A stretch of DNA of 36,672 nucleotides, taken from positions 1-36,672 of IMG/VR virus record IMGVR_UViG_3300037189_006675; one strand, 5' to 3'. The DNA is from a virus. The translations under genes and the position numbers were made by a program. Of the stretch, positions 23,059 to 30,685 are shown one piece after another (the stretch's first letter is position 1; each line of letters begins with the position of its first letter). The notes under the pieces are model-generated. The model did not search any database and was not told where the DNA came from. It saw only the letters and a program-made list of their open reading frames with translations.

Positions 23059-23067
23059 ATGTTCTCC

Positions 23068-23247
23068 CTATTGCCAGTCGCCGTATTCCACCTTTTTAGG
23101 TTTGTTTTCGGCAACATACTGTTCTAAGTAATTAATAATAATGCTGGTGATCGTCACGCCTTTTGATACCGCGATTTGCTGAAGGTCGCCCCACAATTCG
23201 TCAGAAACCCTAAGGGTACGAGTCGGTGTTTTAGGTGCATTAGGCAT
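23068..23247 (-). CDS. Ribbon-helix-helix regulator
   Basis: 59 residues. TRTLRVSDELWGDLQQIA followed by SKGVTITSIIINYLEQYV is a ribbon-helix-helix fold: one beta strand then two helices with the turn SKGVT. Such proteins dimerise and bind operator DNA. The ATG at 23247 (MPNAPK) was chosen; there is no Shine-Dalgarno, but TACACT stands 6 bases before it, so it could be read from a leaderless transcript. A small palindrome GTGTAACAC (23255-23263) overlaps this element and may be its own operator. Confidence 0.75.
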   Translation of the reverse strand: MPNAPKTPTRTLRVSDELWGDLQQIAVSKGVTITSIIINYLEQYVAENKPKKVEYGDWQ

Positions 23248-23291
23248 AACTATAGTGTAACACACCTGCTCTGCCTTTGGACTACCGGGGA

Positions 23292-24863
23292 TTACACAGA
23301 AGTTGACTGAAGGAACTGGTTGAGACTACTAAGGTCCAAAGACAACCCACCCTTGTCGTCTATACCAACGCCGTCAATAACGGCAGAAGCAACTGTATTC
23401 TTTTGTTGAAGCATATCGTATTGACGCTCCTCAATAGAACCGCGGATGAGGATATCCTGCACGACAATTGACGGCCACTCCGAGGATGCCCGGTTGATAC
23501 GTCCGTTTCGTTGGACAGCCATACCGTTGCTCCACGGAAGGTCGTAATTTATCAATAAGTTAGCAGCAGGTAGATCGACCCCATACCCACCAGCATCAGA
23601 AGAGACAAGAACGCGAACACTGGGATCTTCATTGAAACGAGTTTTGTTAACTTCTTTTGTTTTAGCATTAAGCCTCCCTGAATAAGTCAAACATTGGTTT
23701 TCACCAAGCGTGTTTACAATCATGTCAACCATGTCGAGGAAAGTGCAAAATATGACTACTTTGTTATCTTCGTTTTGATCAAGGAAATTAGTGACGTAAT
23801 CTTTAAGGGTGTCAAGTTTGTAAGTTTTAGTCAAGTCATCCAGCAACCCTTCTGCGGCAAGCTCACTGGCATATGCGGAGCCGCTACCTGTCAAAGCATC
23901 ATATTTATTGGCGCTTATTTGCAAAAGTCCGGGGTGGGAGCACAGCATCCGAAGGCACCCAAGCTTGGCCATAATCTTGCCTCGCAATTCGTCCGCAGGA
24001 CCTCCGCCTTGACTCTGCATACCGTAGTGCGCGAGGATGTTGAATGACCCACCAAACAAAAACTGGGCATCTTGCAAATCAATGATGATGTCATTGACAA
24101 TTTTGCGATAAAGCTTGGCGCTGGCTCGGTCAAAGGTCACAAGCATTGGGTCTTTGTGAATGGCATCAGGTAAGTAAGGTGCTACATCTTCATCTTTTTG
24201 CGATTTTCTCACAGATGCTTGCGTCATACGAGCATGTAGCGTTGGAAGATTTCGGTAGCGCTCTACCCCACCCCATGTATTTCGAATGATGAATGTTTGA
24301 TCAAAAATATCAAATCGACCTAGGACTGACGAGTCAACAAACTGCATTATGCTGTAAAGCTCTTCGGGTTTTCCATTTTCAATAGGTGTTCCGGTAAGAG
24401 CAAAGCGCCAAGGAGCTGTTCCAAGTTTCTTAACACTTTTTGAACGCTTGGAACGAAAACTTTTGATAGCGGTCGCTTCATCAAGAATAACAAAATCACG
24501 AGGAAGCTTGCTGACAAAATTCCAGTCATTAACGACTTGTTCGTAGTTAAGGATGATGTAGTCGTACTCTTGCGCCTGCGCATACTGCTGTTCCCTTTTC
24601 TTTGGGGTGCCATCAACAACAAGCACTTTGCTACCGTCGGTGAATTTCTTAATTTGGGACGCCCACTGATACTTCAAACTGGAAAGGCACACAACAAGCC
24701 CCCCAGATTTCACTTTGCCTTCTTCTCGCAAACGCTCAATCGCGGCAATCGTTAAGACTGTCTTGCCCAACCCCAAGTCATAAGCAACCAACATAGAACC
24801 GCGTTCACACATCTTATCCACGGCTTCAGGTTGATAAGGCAGAAGTGTTCCAGTGAAACTCAT
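23292..24863 (-). CDS. SNF2-family DNA helicase/translocase
   Basis: 523 residues. Motif I is YDLGLGKT with K34, motif II is DEAT at 128-131, motif III-like FALTGTPIEN follows, and the second lobe has VFLDM-like strands, SDAGGYGVDLPAAN and QRNGRINRA (motif VI). It should move along double-stranded DNA using ATP; in phages such proteins are linked to replication, recombination or protein displacement. The ATG at 24863 overlaps the upstream stop as ATGA. No nuclease or other added domain is visible. Confidence 0.92.
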   Translation of the reverse strand: MSFTGTLLPYQPEAVDKMCERGSMLVAYDLGLGKTVLTIAAIERLREEGKVKSGGLVVCLSSLKYQWASQIKKFTDGSKVLVVDGTPKKREQQYAQAQEYDYIILNYEQVVNDWNFVSKLPRDFVILDEATAIKSFRSKRSKSVKKLGTAPWRFALTGTPIENGKPEELYSIMQFVDSSVLGRFDIFDQTFIIRNTWGGVERYRNLPTLHARMTQASVRKSQKDEDVAPYLPDAIHKDPMLVTFDRASAKLYRKIVNDIIIDLQDAQFLFGGSFNILAHYGMQSQGGGPADELRGKIMAKLGCLRMLCSHPGLLQISANKYDALTGSGSAYASELAAEGLLDDLTKTYKLDTLKDYVTNFLDQNEDNKVVIFCTFLDMVDMIVNTLGENQCLTYSGRLNAKTKEVNKTRFNEDPSVRVLVSSDAGGYGVDLPAANLLINYDLPWSNGMAVQRNGRINRASSEWPSIVVQDILIRGSIEERQYDMLQQKNTVASAVIDGVGIDDKGGLSLDLSSLNQFLQSTSV

Positions 24864-25033
24864 CCCTGACCTCCCCAACCACTACCTTTAAATGAAATGC
24901 CGGGGGCTGTATATAAACGTTTCATTGCCTTGTTACAGCTGCTGCAAAGTTCAATGTCGTTGCAGTTAGCAATTGGCTTTGCGACATCAAGATGATGGTC
25001 GCATGTATGACAATAGTAAGTGTAAGTAGCCAT
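24860..25033 (-). CDS. FmdB-type zinc ribbon protein
   Basis: 57 residues. YTYYCHTC (C8, C11) and CSSC (C30, C33), followed by RLYTAPGISFKGSGW, is the full FmdB family signature, a small zinc ribbon of unknown role that is common in bacteria. The ATG at 25033 overlaps the upstream stop as TAATG; a frame extending 12 bases further is less likely. It lies between the DUF1599 gene and the SNF2 helicase. Confidence 0.9.
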   Translation of the reverse strand: MATYTYYCHTCDHHLDVAKPIANCNDIELCSSCNKAMKRLYTAPGISFKGSGWGGQG

Positions 25034-25314
25034 TACTCGGGCCATTTCCCTTGCAGAACCATCATGGCAATAATGGAATAGTTGGCAAGATCCATGAAGG
25101 TATCTTCAAGGCTCTCGTGGTTAGGGGTAGTATTGTTGTAAGTCAAGTGCTTGGCACGGGCCATCTTGTCGTGCATCCGCACAAGCAGACCATTTAACGC
25201 TCCACCGGGGGCTTCGCTAATGTTCTTTGGACCATAATCCCTATGCTTAGACAGCAAAGTATTCTGTGCTTGTGTAAACAAGATTTCAATATCTGCTACA
25301 AAGTTGTTGTCCAT
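25033..25314 (-). CDS. DUF1599 (Nmad1-like) protein
   Basis: 93 residues. HRDYGPKNI, GGALNGLLVRMHDKMAR and ESLEDTFMDLANYSIIAMM match DUF1599, also called nucleotide modification associated domain 1, related in style to MazG-like all-alpha NTP pyrophosphohydrolases. Members are seen in phages beside DNA modification or nucleotide metabolism genes. The ATG at 25314 was chosen because AAGGAG stands 4 bases before it and it overlaps the primase stop as TGATG; the ATG at 25317 is too close to that site. Confidence 0.85.
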   Translation of the reverse strand: MDNNFVADIEILFTQAQNTLLSKHRDYGPKNISEAPGGALNGLLVRMHDKMARAKHLTYNNTTPNHESLEDTFMDLANYSIIAMMVLQGKWPE

Positions 25315-26255
25315 CATACTCCTTGCATCAATGCCACAAAGTGCTTGGCGTTTTCCAACCCGGATAGTATCTCATCGCGGCTCATGCCGCCAACATCCTT
25401 CTGATCAGTGTGGCTATAGTCAAAGAACCAAGCCTCGAACCATAGTTCGCTCATCAGACTCATGATGTTTTTATTGGCTGATCTGCCTGCATCGTCGTTA
25501 TCTAAAGCAATGATCAGTTTACCCGAATGCTTTATTAGGTTCAACTGCTCTTTGGACACAAAAGAACCAAAAGAAGCTACGCCGTATACGCCGAGGGACT
25601 GAAGGCGAACTGCGTCCAACGGGGATTCAACTAATACTACAGGCCCTTGTAGATTTCCGTGATATCCAAACAAAGAACCGCTCTTCTTCATTCCCGGCGG
25701 GTAATTCTTAAAGAACCGTCCTCGGTAAGCCTTTTGTTGCCACCCGAGTAGCTCAAACGTACGGCTGTCTTTAATTGGGATAATCCACGAATCGTTTCGT
25801 TCGTCCCACTTTAACCCGCAAGATTGAGACGCGCCAGAAGAGAGTCCGCGGGAACGTAGTGCGTAATCCGGCGGGTCAACAAACGCAGCGAGCATCGCGG
25901 GATCAATTTTAATTTCAGGTTCAATGGTTAACTTTTCCTGCGTGGCTCGATCCAAGAGTGCGGTCAAACTTTCCTGCTCGCCAATCCACTCTTTGGCACG
26001 ACCAAAATCAATGTTACCTTCAGCATCGTAATACTTGTTAATGTAACCAATTAGATACTGAACGCCGCCCTTGAAATGACAAGAAAAACAAATGTGTGCT
26101 CCGGTATCAGCATTAATGAACCACGAGGGATTGTTATCCTCTTTGCCTGTGCGGTCTTTGTGCCCCGGGCATTTTGCTTGAACCTCACTTCCACGACTAG
26201 AGATAACTTCAATGTCAAGTCGTTCGAGCAGATCTTCCATCTCATCTACTGTCAT
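25314..26255 (-). CDS. dnaG: DnaG-like DNA primase
   Basis: 313 residues. The N-terminal zinc-binding CHC2-type site has C29 and H32 (CPGHKD) and C56/C59 (CFSC). The TOPRIM domain follows with VVLVESPLDA (E210) and IIALDNDDAGR (D252, D254). It would make RNA primers for the lagging strand together with the DnaB-like helicase, whose gene overlaps it by 4 bases. It is shorter than bacterial DnaG and lacks a clear C-terminal helicase-binding domain. Confidence 0.92.
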   Translation of the reverse strand: MTVDEMEDLLERLDIEVISSRGSEVQAKCPGHKDRTGKEDNNPSWFINADTGAHICFSCHFKGGVQYLIGYINKYYDAEGNIDFGRAKEWIGEQESLTALLDRATQEKLTIEPEIKIDPAMLAAFVDPPDYALRSRGLSSGASQSCGLKWDERNDSWIIPIKDSRTFELLGWQQKAYRGRFFKNYPPGMKKSGSLFGYHGNLQGPVVLVESPLDAVRLQSLGVYGVASFGSFVSKEQLNLIKHSGKLIIALDNDDAGRSANKNIMSLMSELWFEAWFFDYSHTDQKDVGGMSRDEILSGLENAKHFVALMQGV

Positions 26256-27481
26256 AGGTCATCGTCTCCCATCTCTCGGAACTGCCCTGTCTCCCAATCC
26301 CAAATCATAGAAACTTCAGTGGGGCCAGAATTACGGCTGGCGAGGACCTTGAGGATACGCGTATCGTCAATGTTGTCATCCTCGCGTTGCAAACCAAACA
26401 AAACATCCGCATCTTGGAAGAAGGACGAAGAGTAACCAATAGAATCAGCAGTCACATTTCCCTTCTTCATTTTCCATGTCAAAGCTTGAGTGGAAATGAC
26501 AATTGGAATTTGGAACCGTTGCGCTAACCGCTTAAGGCTTCGGGTGAGATTAGTGATAGCCAACGGAGTGTTAGCTTCTCCAGATTGTTCATCAATCATC
26601 AAATAAACACCATCAATGAAAAGAATCTCGGGCTGAAGCATTTGAACTTTGCTAGCAATTCCTGAAACCGTGGAGCCGCCGCCAGAATCTGCAAGCCAGA
26701 ACTTGTGCTCCATCTCTTTAAGGTTCTTCAACTTGTATTCAAGGCGGGCTTCTTCTTCTTTGGTCAACGTTCCAGTCAAAAGCCGTTGATGTGAAATTCG
26801 TGCGCGCATAGCGTCGTAACGGTTTACCTGTTCAATGTTGCTCATCTCAAAAGATTGGAACAAAGGCACATGCCCAGACATGTGAATGTTGTGGGCAACC
26901 TGAAGTGCAAGTGTTGATTTGCCGGTCTTTGGTGGAGCGACCACAACTACAAGCTGACCCGCCTGCAACCCGCTGGTTGCTTTGTCAATAGTTGGAAACC
27001 CTGTGGGGAATCCGCGCAAACCGTTAGGAAGATTTTTGCGTTCTAAATACTCACGCCAACGCTGCTCGGGATCATTAGTTAAGTCAATGTCCCGGTTGTC
27101 ATTGAGGCCTTCTTCTTCAATTTGAATAAGCCCGCGCTGCATTGCAATAAGGGCATCTTCATGCGCCTGCGCCCTGTCAATAAGCTCTACAGCTTTGCGA
27201 AGAGTGTCAGTGACAGCAATCTTTCGGCGGTTGGCAATTACTTCATCAATCAAATACTCAATGCTGTCTGACACATCAATGAATGTGTAAGCCGGAAAGT
27301 TTTCGAAAACAATTTCTTTGCTGGGGCACTCGCCGTATTTGACAAAGTGTGAGCGCACAAATGTCCACAAGCGCTTATCATTTTCGTTAGTGAACCATGA
27401 TTCAGAAGCGTTTCGGTTTAGTAGCGGTTGGATGCTCCGGTCGTTGAGTGCTCGGTTTAGTAGTCGGGTTTCAATGTTCAT
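26252..27481 (-). CDS. dnaB: DnaB-like replicative helicase
   Basis: 409 residues. A helical N-terminal domain is followed by GFPTGFPTIDKATSGL and the Walker A APPKTGKST at 182-190, a Walker B-like LFIDGVYLM and the sensor stretch PIVISTQAL, then DADVLFGLQRE. This is the RecA-type motor of hexameric DnaB-like helicases. It should unwind the phage fork with the adjacent primase. It overlaps both neighbours by 4 bases. Confidence 0.92.
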   Translation of the reverse strand: MNIETRLLNRALNDRSIQPLLNRNASESWFTNENDKRLWTFVRSHFVKYGECPSKEIVFENFPAYTFIDVSDSIEYLIDEVIANRRKIAVTDTLRKAVELIDRAQAHEDALIAMQRGLIQIEEEGLNDNRDIDLTNDPEQRWREYLERKNLPNGLRGFPTGFPTIDKATSGLQAGQLVVVVAPPKTGKSTLALQVAHNIHMSGHVPLFQSFEMSNIEQVNRYDAMRARISHQRLLTGTLTKEEEARLEYKLKNLKEMEHKFWLADSGGGSTVSGIASKVQMLQPEILFIDGVYLMIDEQSGEANTPLAITNLTRSLKRLAQRFQIPIVISTQALTWKMKKGNVTADSIGYSSSFFQDADVLFGLQREDDNIDDTRILKVLASRNSGPTEVSMIWDWETGQFREMGDDDL

Positions 27482-27879
27482 CGAATGTCGTAGCTCCAGT
27501 GTCCATAAAGAAGTTTGCGAGAGGGGATGTCTACCACACCAAGAATTTCGGGGCGGAAGGGGAGGTCATCAACTACAGCTTTTGAATTTTTGTACGCAGT
27601 TGCGTATCGAAAAGGGTTAGTTGCCAGTCTGTCAAGCTCAAGGTGCAGCAAGTCAATGTCACTCTGTTTGAGTTCGTAAGAAAACATTTCCAACGTGATG
27701 CCGCTGTTCATACCCAGCATGTATAGCTTGTTCAAAATTAACTTATCGAACTGAATATGATGCGTGACTTTTGGTAAAATTTTAAATTTTTTAGTTATAT
27801 GAGTAGTAGTCAAAGTGAACACATCTGTGTTTACAAGCAACCGTTTAGGGGCTTCGTTGCTCAAATCACCGTTTCTCAT
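27478..27879 (-). CDS. Protein of unknown function
   Basis: 133 residues, alpha/beta with no recognised motif. It overlaps both the helicase gene and the SWIM gene by 4 bases. Its place between helicase loader and helicase suggests a replication accessory protein, by position only. Confidence 0.75.
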   Translation of the reverse strand: MRNGDLSNEAPKRLLVNTDVFTLTTTHITKKFKILPKVTHHIQFDKLILNKLYMLGMNSGITLEMFSYELKQSDIDLLHLELDRLATNPFRYATAYKNSKAVVDDLPFRPEILGVVDIPSRKLLYGHWSYDIR

Positions 27880-28199
27880 AGGACTTCAATCTGCCCGTAC
27901 TTCACGATGAACTCGCGGTAGCTTTGCATATCCATTGATAAAACTTTATCTAACTGATCGTCAGGGGTACTATCGTCCAAGCGAACTAAGTAATGAGCTG
28001 TGTCTTGTGAAGTATCAATTCTTGCTTTTACAAATTTAATGTGCTTGCATTGGTTGCGGCTATTAAATCCGGGACAGTTGCAAAACAAACGACGATTAGT
28101 CGCGGACACGCTGACCTCGTAGATAGCAGGTAAATTTTCGTCCAAAGTAAGAAATATCTGTACTACTTTAGTCTCGGAGTCTTTGTCCATACTGATCAT
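27876..28199 (-). CDS. SWIM zinc finger protein
   Basis: 107 residues. FCNCPGFNSRNQCKHIKF contains the SWIM arrangement C40-x-C42-x8-C51-x-H53, a zinc fold found in proteins that bind DNA or other proteins, including helicase and recombination factors. The start has AAGGAGG 3 bases before it. It follows the helicase loader gene after 1 base and may help load or regulate the helicase. Confidence 0.85.
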   Translation of the reverse strand: MISMDKDSETKVVQIFLTLDENLPAIYEVSVSATNRRLFCNCPGFNSRNQCKHIKFVKARIDTSQDTAHYLVRLDDSTPDDQLDKVLSMDMQSYREFIVKYGQIEVL

Positions 28200-28200
28200 T

Positions 28201-28893
28201 TTACCTCCTTAAATCCCCTCTGGTGGACTTCAGTATGAGGTGCGAAAACGCCTCAAGAGCAAATGACTCGGTAGCGGGCCCATACAAAGCGTCCCAAGCA
28301 TCTAGCTTAATATTTGTAGTCAAAATAGTCGGCAAACCATTATTGAATCGGGTGCGCAAAAGATGGTGCAAAACGGTCTTCTGCCAACCCGAGGCTGACA
28401 TGTGTTCTTTGCCTACGTCATCGATCACTAAAACCCTTATGTTGTAGGCATCATCGTCACACTCGCCATGCATACCAAGGAACAACCGCTCAGACTCATC
28501 GGTTTTTCCGTCGCCCATTAGTTGACCGTTCAACGAAATAATGGAACTAAATGTAGCGAAATAACAGGGACTTACAAGTATTCGGTTATCCTGCGGAGAA
28601 AACGCCGACAGAGGAAATCGACGAAGCATGTCCTGAAGAATTACTAGAGCAAGCGTGGTTTTGCCGTTCCCGGGCTCACCCTGCAGCAGCAAACCTTTGC
28701 CACAGGAAGGCTTTCCATCAGCCTGAATGATGTTACCCTTCTCAACCTGTTCAATCCACTTGTTGACTTTTTGAAGATCTTCGTCTACGACCTCAGAACA
28801 ATCGCTAAACTCCCACCCCAACCGGGCTCTAGGAATGTTGGCAATTTTCACCCATGTCTTCCTGCGAACAGGAAGTTCATCGACTTTGAACAT
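28201..28893 (-). CDS. dnaC: DnaC-like AAA+ helicase loader
   Basis: 230 residues. Walker A is GEPGNGKTT at 72-80, Walker B VLVIDDVGKE with D158/D159, and sensor I is TILTTNI. A C-terminal arginine-rich segment closes the AAA+ fold. The size and order match DnaC/DnaI type loaders that place DnaB-like helicase on single-stranded DNA. Its N-terminus overlaps the small gene upstream by 17 bases. Confidence 0.9.
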   Translation of the reverse strand: MFKVDELPVRRKTWVKIANIPRARLGWEFSDCSEVVDEDLQKVNKWIEQVEKGNIIQADGKPSCGKGLLLQGEPGNGKTTLALVILQDMLRRFPLSAFSPQDNRILVSPCYFATFSSIISLNGQLMGDGKTDESERLFLGMHGECDDDAYNIRVLVIDDVGKEHMSASGWQKTVLHHLLRTRFNNGLPTILTTNIKLDAWDALYGPATESFALEAFSHLILKSTRGDLRR

Positions 28894-29074
28894 ATGTTTC
28901 TAACGCCTCCTTTAAAGCAGTTACTTCTGCAGTCATTTTTTTAATATCTTGATTACTTATGGTTGAAAGATCAATCTTGCGACAAATGGAACCTATTCTT
29001 AGTAGTTCTCTTACCCACCAAGGCTGGGTATAGGAAGACTCAACGGGTTTGTCTACACTGGGTGGGATGTTCAT
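28877..29074 (-). CDS. Small helical protein of unknown function
   Basis: 65 residues, two predicted helices with a WWVRELLRIG segment and a coiled-coil-like end (TAEVTALKEALETYV). Not recognised. No Shine-Dalgarno; TATAAG stands 8 bases before the ATG, so the transcript may start at or near the ATG. First gene of the helicase loader group. Confidence 0.65.
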   Translation of the reverse strand: MNIPPSVDKPVESSYTQPWWVRELLRIGSICRKIDLSTISNQDIKKMTAEVTALKEALETYVQSR

Positions 29075-29082
29075 GTGGCCAA

Positions 29083-29088
29083 CTTATA
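29083..29088 (-). promoter_or_regulatory. Putative -10 element in AT-rich gap
   Basis: TATAAG on the leftward strand, 8 bases before an ATG without a binding site; TTGTGT lies 14 bases further upstream, a short spacing. The whole gap 29075-29140 is AT-rich with T-runs on this strand and holds no gene. It could be an internal early promoter or part of an easily melted region next to the replication genes. Confidence 0.35.
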
Positions 29089-29140
29089 GATCACGTAAAC
29101 AAACACAAGAGAATAAAACAAAAAGAAAAAACAACCGGAT

Positions 29141-30031
29141 TTAGTCATTATCCATCCAATCCCATGATTTGTCTGCGGTGGTCTGCGCAGCCATCTCTTG
29201 CTCAGGGTTAGTGATGCTAGCACGAGCTAATTGATCGAACTCTGCGTAGCGAGTCAAAAAATTTTTCCACAGCATATCGCCGTTCTTAAATTTGTCATGC
29301 TGAAGTGATTCGAACAGCAAATCAATCATTCGACACTCAATCTCACCGTTGGTATCAAACTGCTTGCGTTTTCCGGAAAGACCCGGAATAAAACGGTCTT
29401 TGGTAACGGTAAAAGAACTAATTGCCCAAGTCGAGCCCATCAAATCAACAAAGTAATCCACGACCTCTGCGCAAGACCATGCGTCCCGAGGAACCTGCTC
29501 TTTGGGAAGCCGTCGGCGAGCGGTCTTGGCATCTCGCCAATCATCCTTCTGTTTTTTCTGCCACCGGCGACGAGCCTCAATCTCATCATCGTCTGATGAT
29601 GACGTGGAAGAAAAAATATCATAAGGCATGAGAATCTCCTTGAACGGTTTTTTATTTTTCCCCGGGTTCTTCCCGGGACTCTTTACCAATAGTAATTGTG
29701 TATTAGTATTATTTTGATAATAGCTATACAGCTCTGATGGCTGTAAGGAAGCAGGGCTTACCGCGCCCCGAAAACCCCGTTGCGGTAAACCGGACATGTA
29801 GAACTCCAAACCTGCCTCAGTGACCCTAGTGAAAGCAATTATTTTTCCACCAATGCGGTTATACCCGCGCTCAAGAAAACCAAGAGTTTCTAGTAGCTTC
29901 ATAGCCGTGAGAATGGCCTCCTCGCCCTCTAGGAGGGTCTGAGAGAGCTTTTTGGCGCTCGTTAAGGACTTATCCCTAATCATGGTCCCAAGGACTCCTA
30001 GAGCCCTTGCAGAGACAATTTGAGGCTTCAC
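29141..30031 (-). CDS. Winged-helix protein, candidate replication initiator
   Basis: 296 residues. The first ~85 residues form a winged helix-turn-helix (ARALGVLGTMIRDKSLTSAK through TRVTEAGLEFY). A Lys/Asn/Pro-rich linker follows, then an acidic and basic stretch, then a helical C-terminal domain. An N-terminal DNA-binding domain and a helical tail directly before a DnaC-like loader recall DnaD/DnaB-type or phage O-like initiators that recruit the helicase. Start is GTG at 30031, overlapping the upstream stop as GTGA. A transcription regulator is the alternative. Confidence 0.6.
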   Translation of the reverse strand: MKPQIVSARALGVLGTMIRDKSLTSAKKLSQTLLEGEEAILTAMKLLETLGFLERGYNRIGGKIIAFTRVTEAGLEFYMSGLPQRGFRGAVSPASLQPSELYSYYQNNTNTQLLLVKSPGKNPGKNKKPFKEILMPYDIFSSTSSSDDDEIEARRRWQKKQKDDWRDAKTARRRLPKEQVPRDAWSCAEVVDYFVDLMGSTWAISSFTVTKDRFIPGLSGKRKQFDTNGEIECRMIDLLFESLQHDKFKNGDMLWKNFLTRYAEFDQLARASITNPEQEMAAQTTADKSWDWMDND

Positions 30032-30633
30032 TTGAGTAACTTGACAACTTCAAGGGCTACCGCACGAGCGAACATGTCTACGATAGCCGCAACACCATTA
30101 TAGATTTCCGTTGCTTCATCAAACTCGTCGGTTTCTTCATCGTCCTCTTCAGACTCATTAACATCAATAAGTTCTTCTTTTGCAGAAATATTGTATTCCG
30201 TTTCCTCGGAGGTTTTAATATTTAAAGATGGAACAAGAGAAACCAACCCATTAGTCAAGTCAACTGCTTTGATTCCCATGTCCTTTGACTTAGCGAGCAA
30301 AGCCTCAGATAGGGGGTCATCGTCATTCCACAGAATGAACACGCCCTCGGATTGCCCCTCAAACACCGAAAAGGCATCGTTAAGAATATCGTTTGATGCA
30401 GAGAAATTAGCCTTTGCGATCCCATCGATCTCAATGTCTTCTTTGCCCACCACAATGATGTCGTAGCCTTTATCGCTAAACATCTGAGCTGCGTGAATCT
30501 GCGGCTCTGTCGGGGCACTACGAAAAATAGGAAGCACAAGGATTGGATCTTTGTGCTTGTATAGGTAGTCGTCAATCAGGGATTCGGTATTAACACGCGA
30601 ACTTTTGCCGGTGCCTGCAACCATAATGTACAT
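30028..30633 (-). CDS. First early-operon gene, unknown function
   Basis: 201 residues. The N-terminus has MVAGTGKSS, close to but not a true Walker A; alternating strands and helices suggest a Rossmann-like fold. A strongly acidic segment lies at about 160-180 (SEEDDEETDEFDEATE), followed by a hydrophobic helix at the end. Not recognised. AAGGAGG before the ATG and a TTGACA/TATTCT promoter 25 bases upstream predict strong early expression, as expected for a host take-over or regulatory protein (inference). Confidence 0.8.
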   Translation of the reverse strand: MYIMVAGTGKSSRVNTESLIDDYLYKHKDPILVLPIFRSAPTEPQIHAAQMFSDKGYDIIVVGKEDIEIDGIAKANFSASNDILNDAFSVFEGQSEGVFILWNDDDPLSEALLAKSKDMGIKAVDLTNGLVSLVPSLNIKTSEETEYNISAKEELIDVNESEEDDEETDEFDEATEIYNGVAAIVDMFARAVALEVVKLLK

Positions 30634-30657
30634 GCTGCCTCCTTAGTAGGGAGCAGC

Positions 30658-30685
30658 AGAATACATCATCAACAGGGTCTGTCAA
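30658..30685 (-). promoter_or_regulatory. Strong sigma70-like promoter at the early/late boundary
   Basis: On the leftward strand a perfect -35 TTGACA (30680-30685) and a -10 TATTCT (30658-30663) are separated by 16 bases. The expected start is near 30651, giving a short leader with AAGGAGG for the gene at 30633. The -35 box contains the TGA stop codon of the tail protein gene ending at 30682. The location between tail genes and replication genes fits an early promoter. Confidence 0.75.

Noticed and set aside
29661-29677. CCCGGG-TTCTT-CCCGGG hairpin
   Set aside because: The T-run lies on the wrong side for a terminator, and the repeat is explained by two Pro-Gly-Lys codon sets within the winged-helix protein gene.
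30600-30633. Walker A in the first early protein
   Set aside because: GTGKSS lacks the Gly/Ala five residues before the GK, so it does not meet the P-loop pattern.
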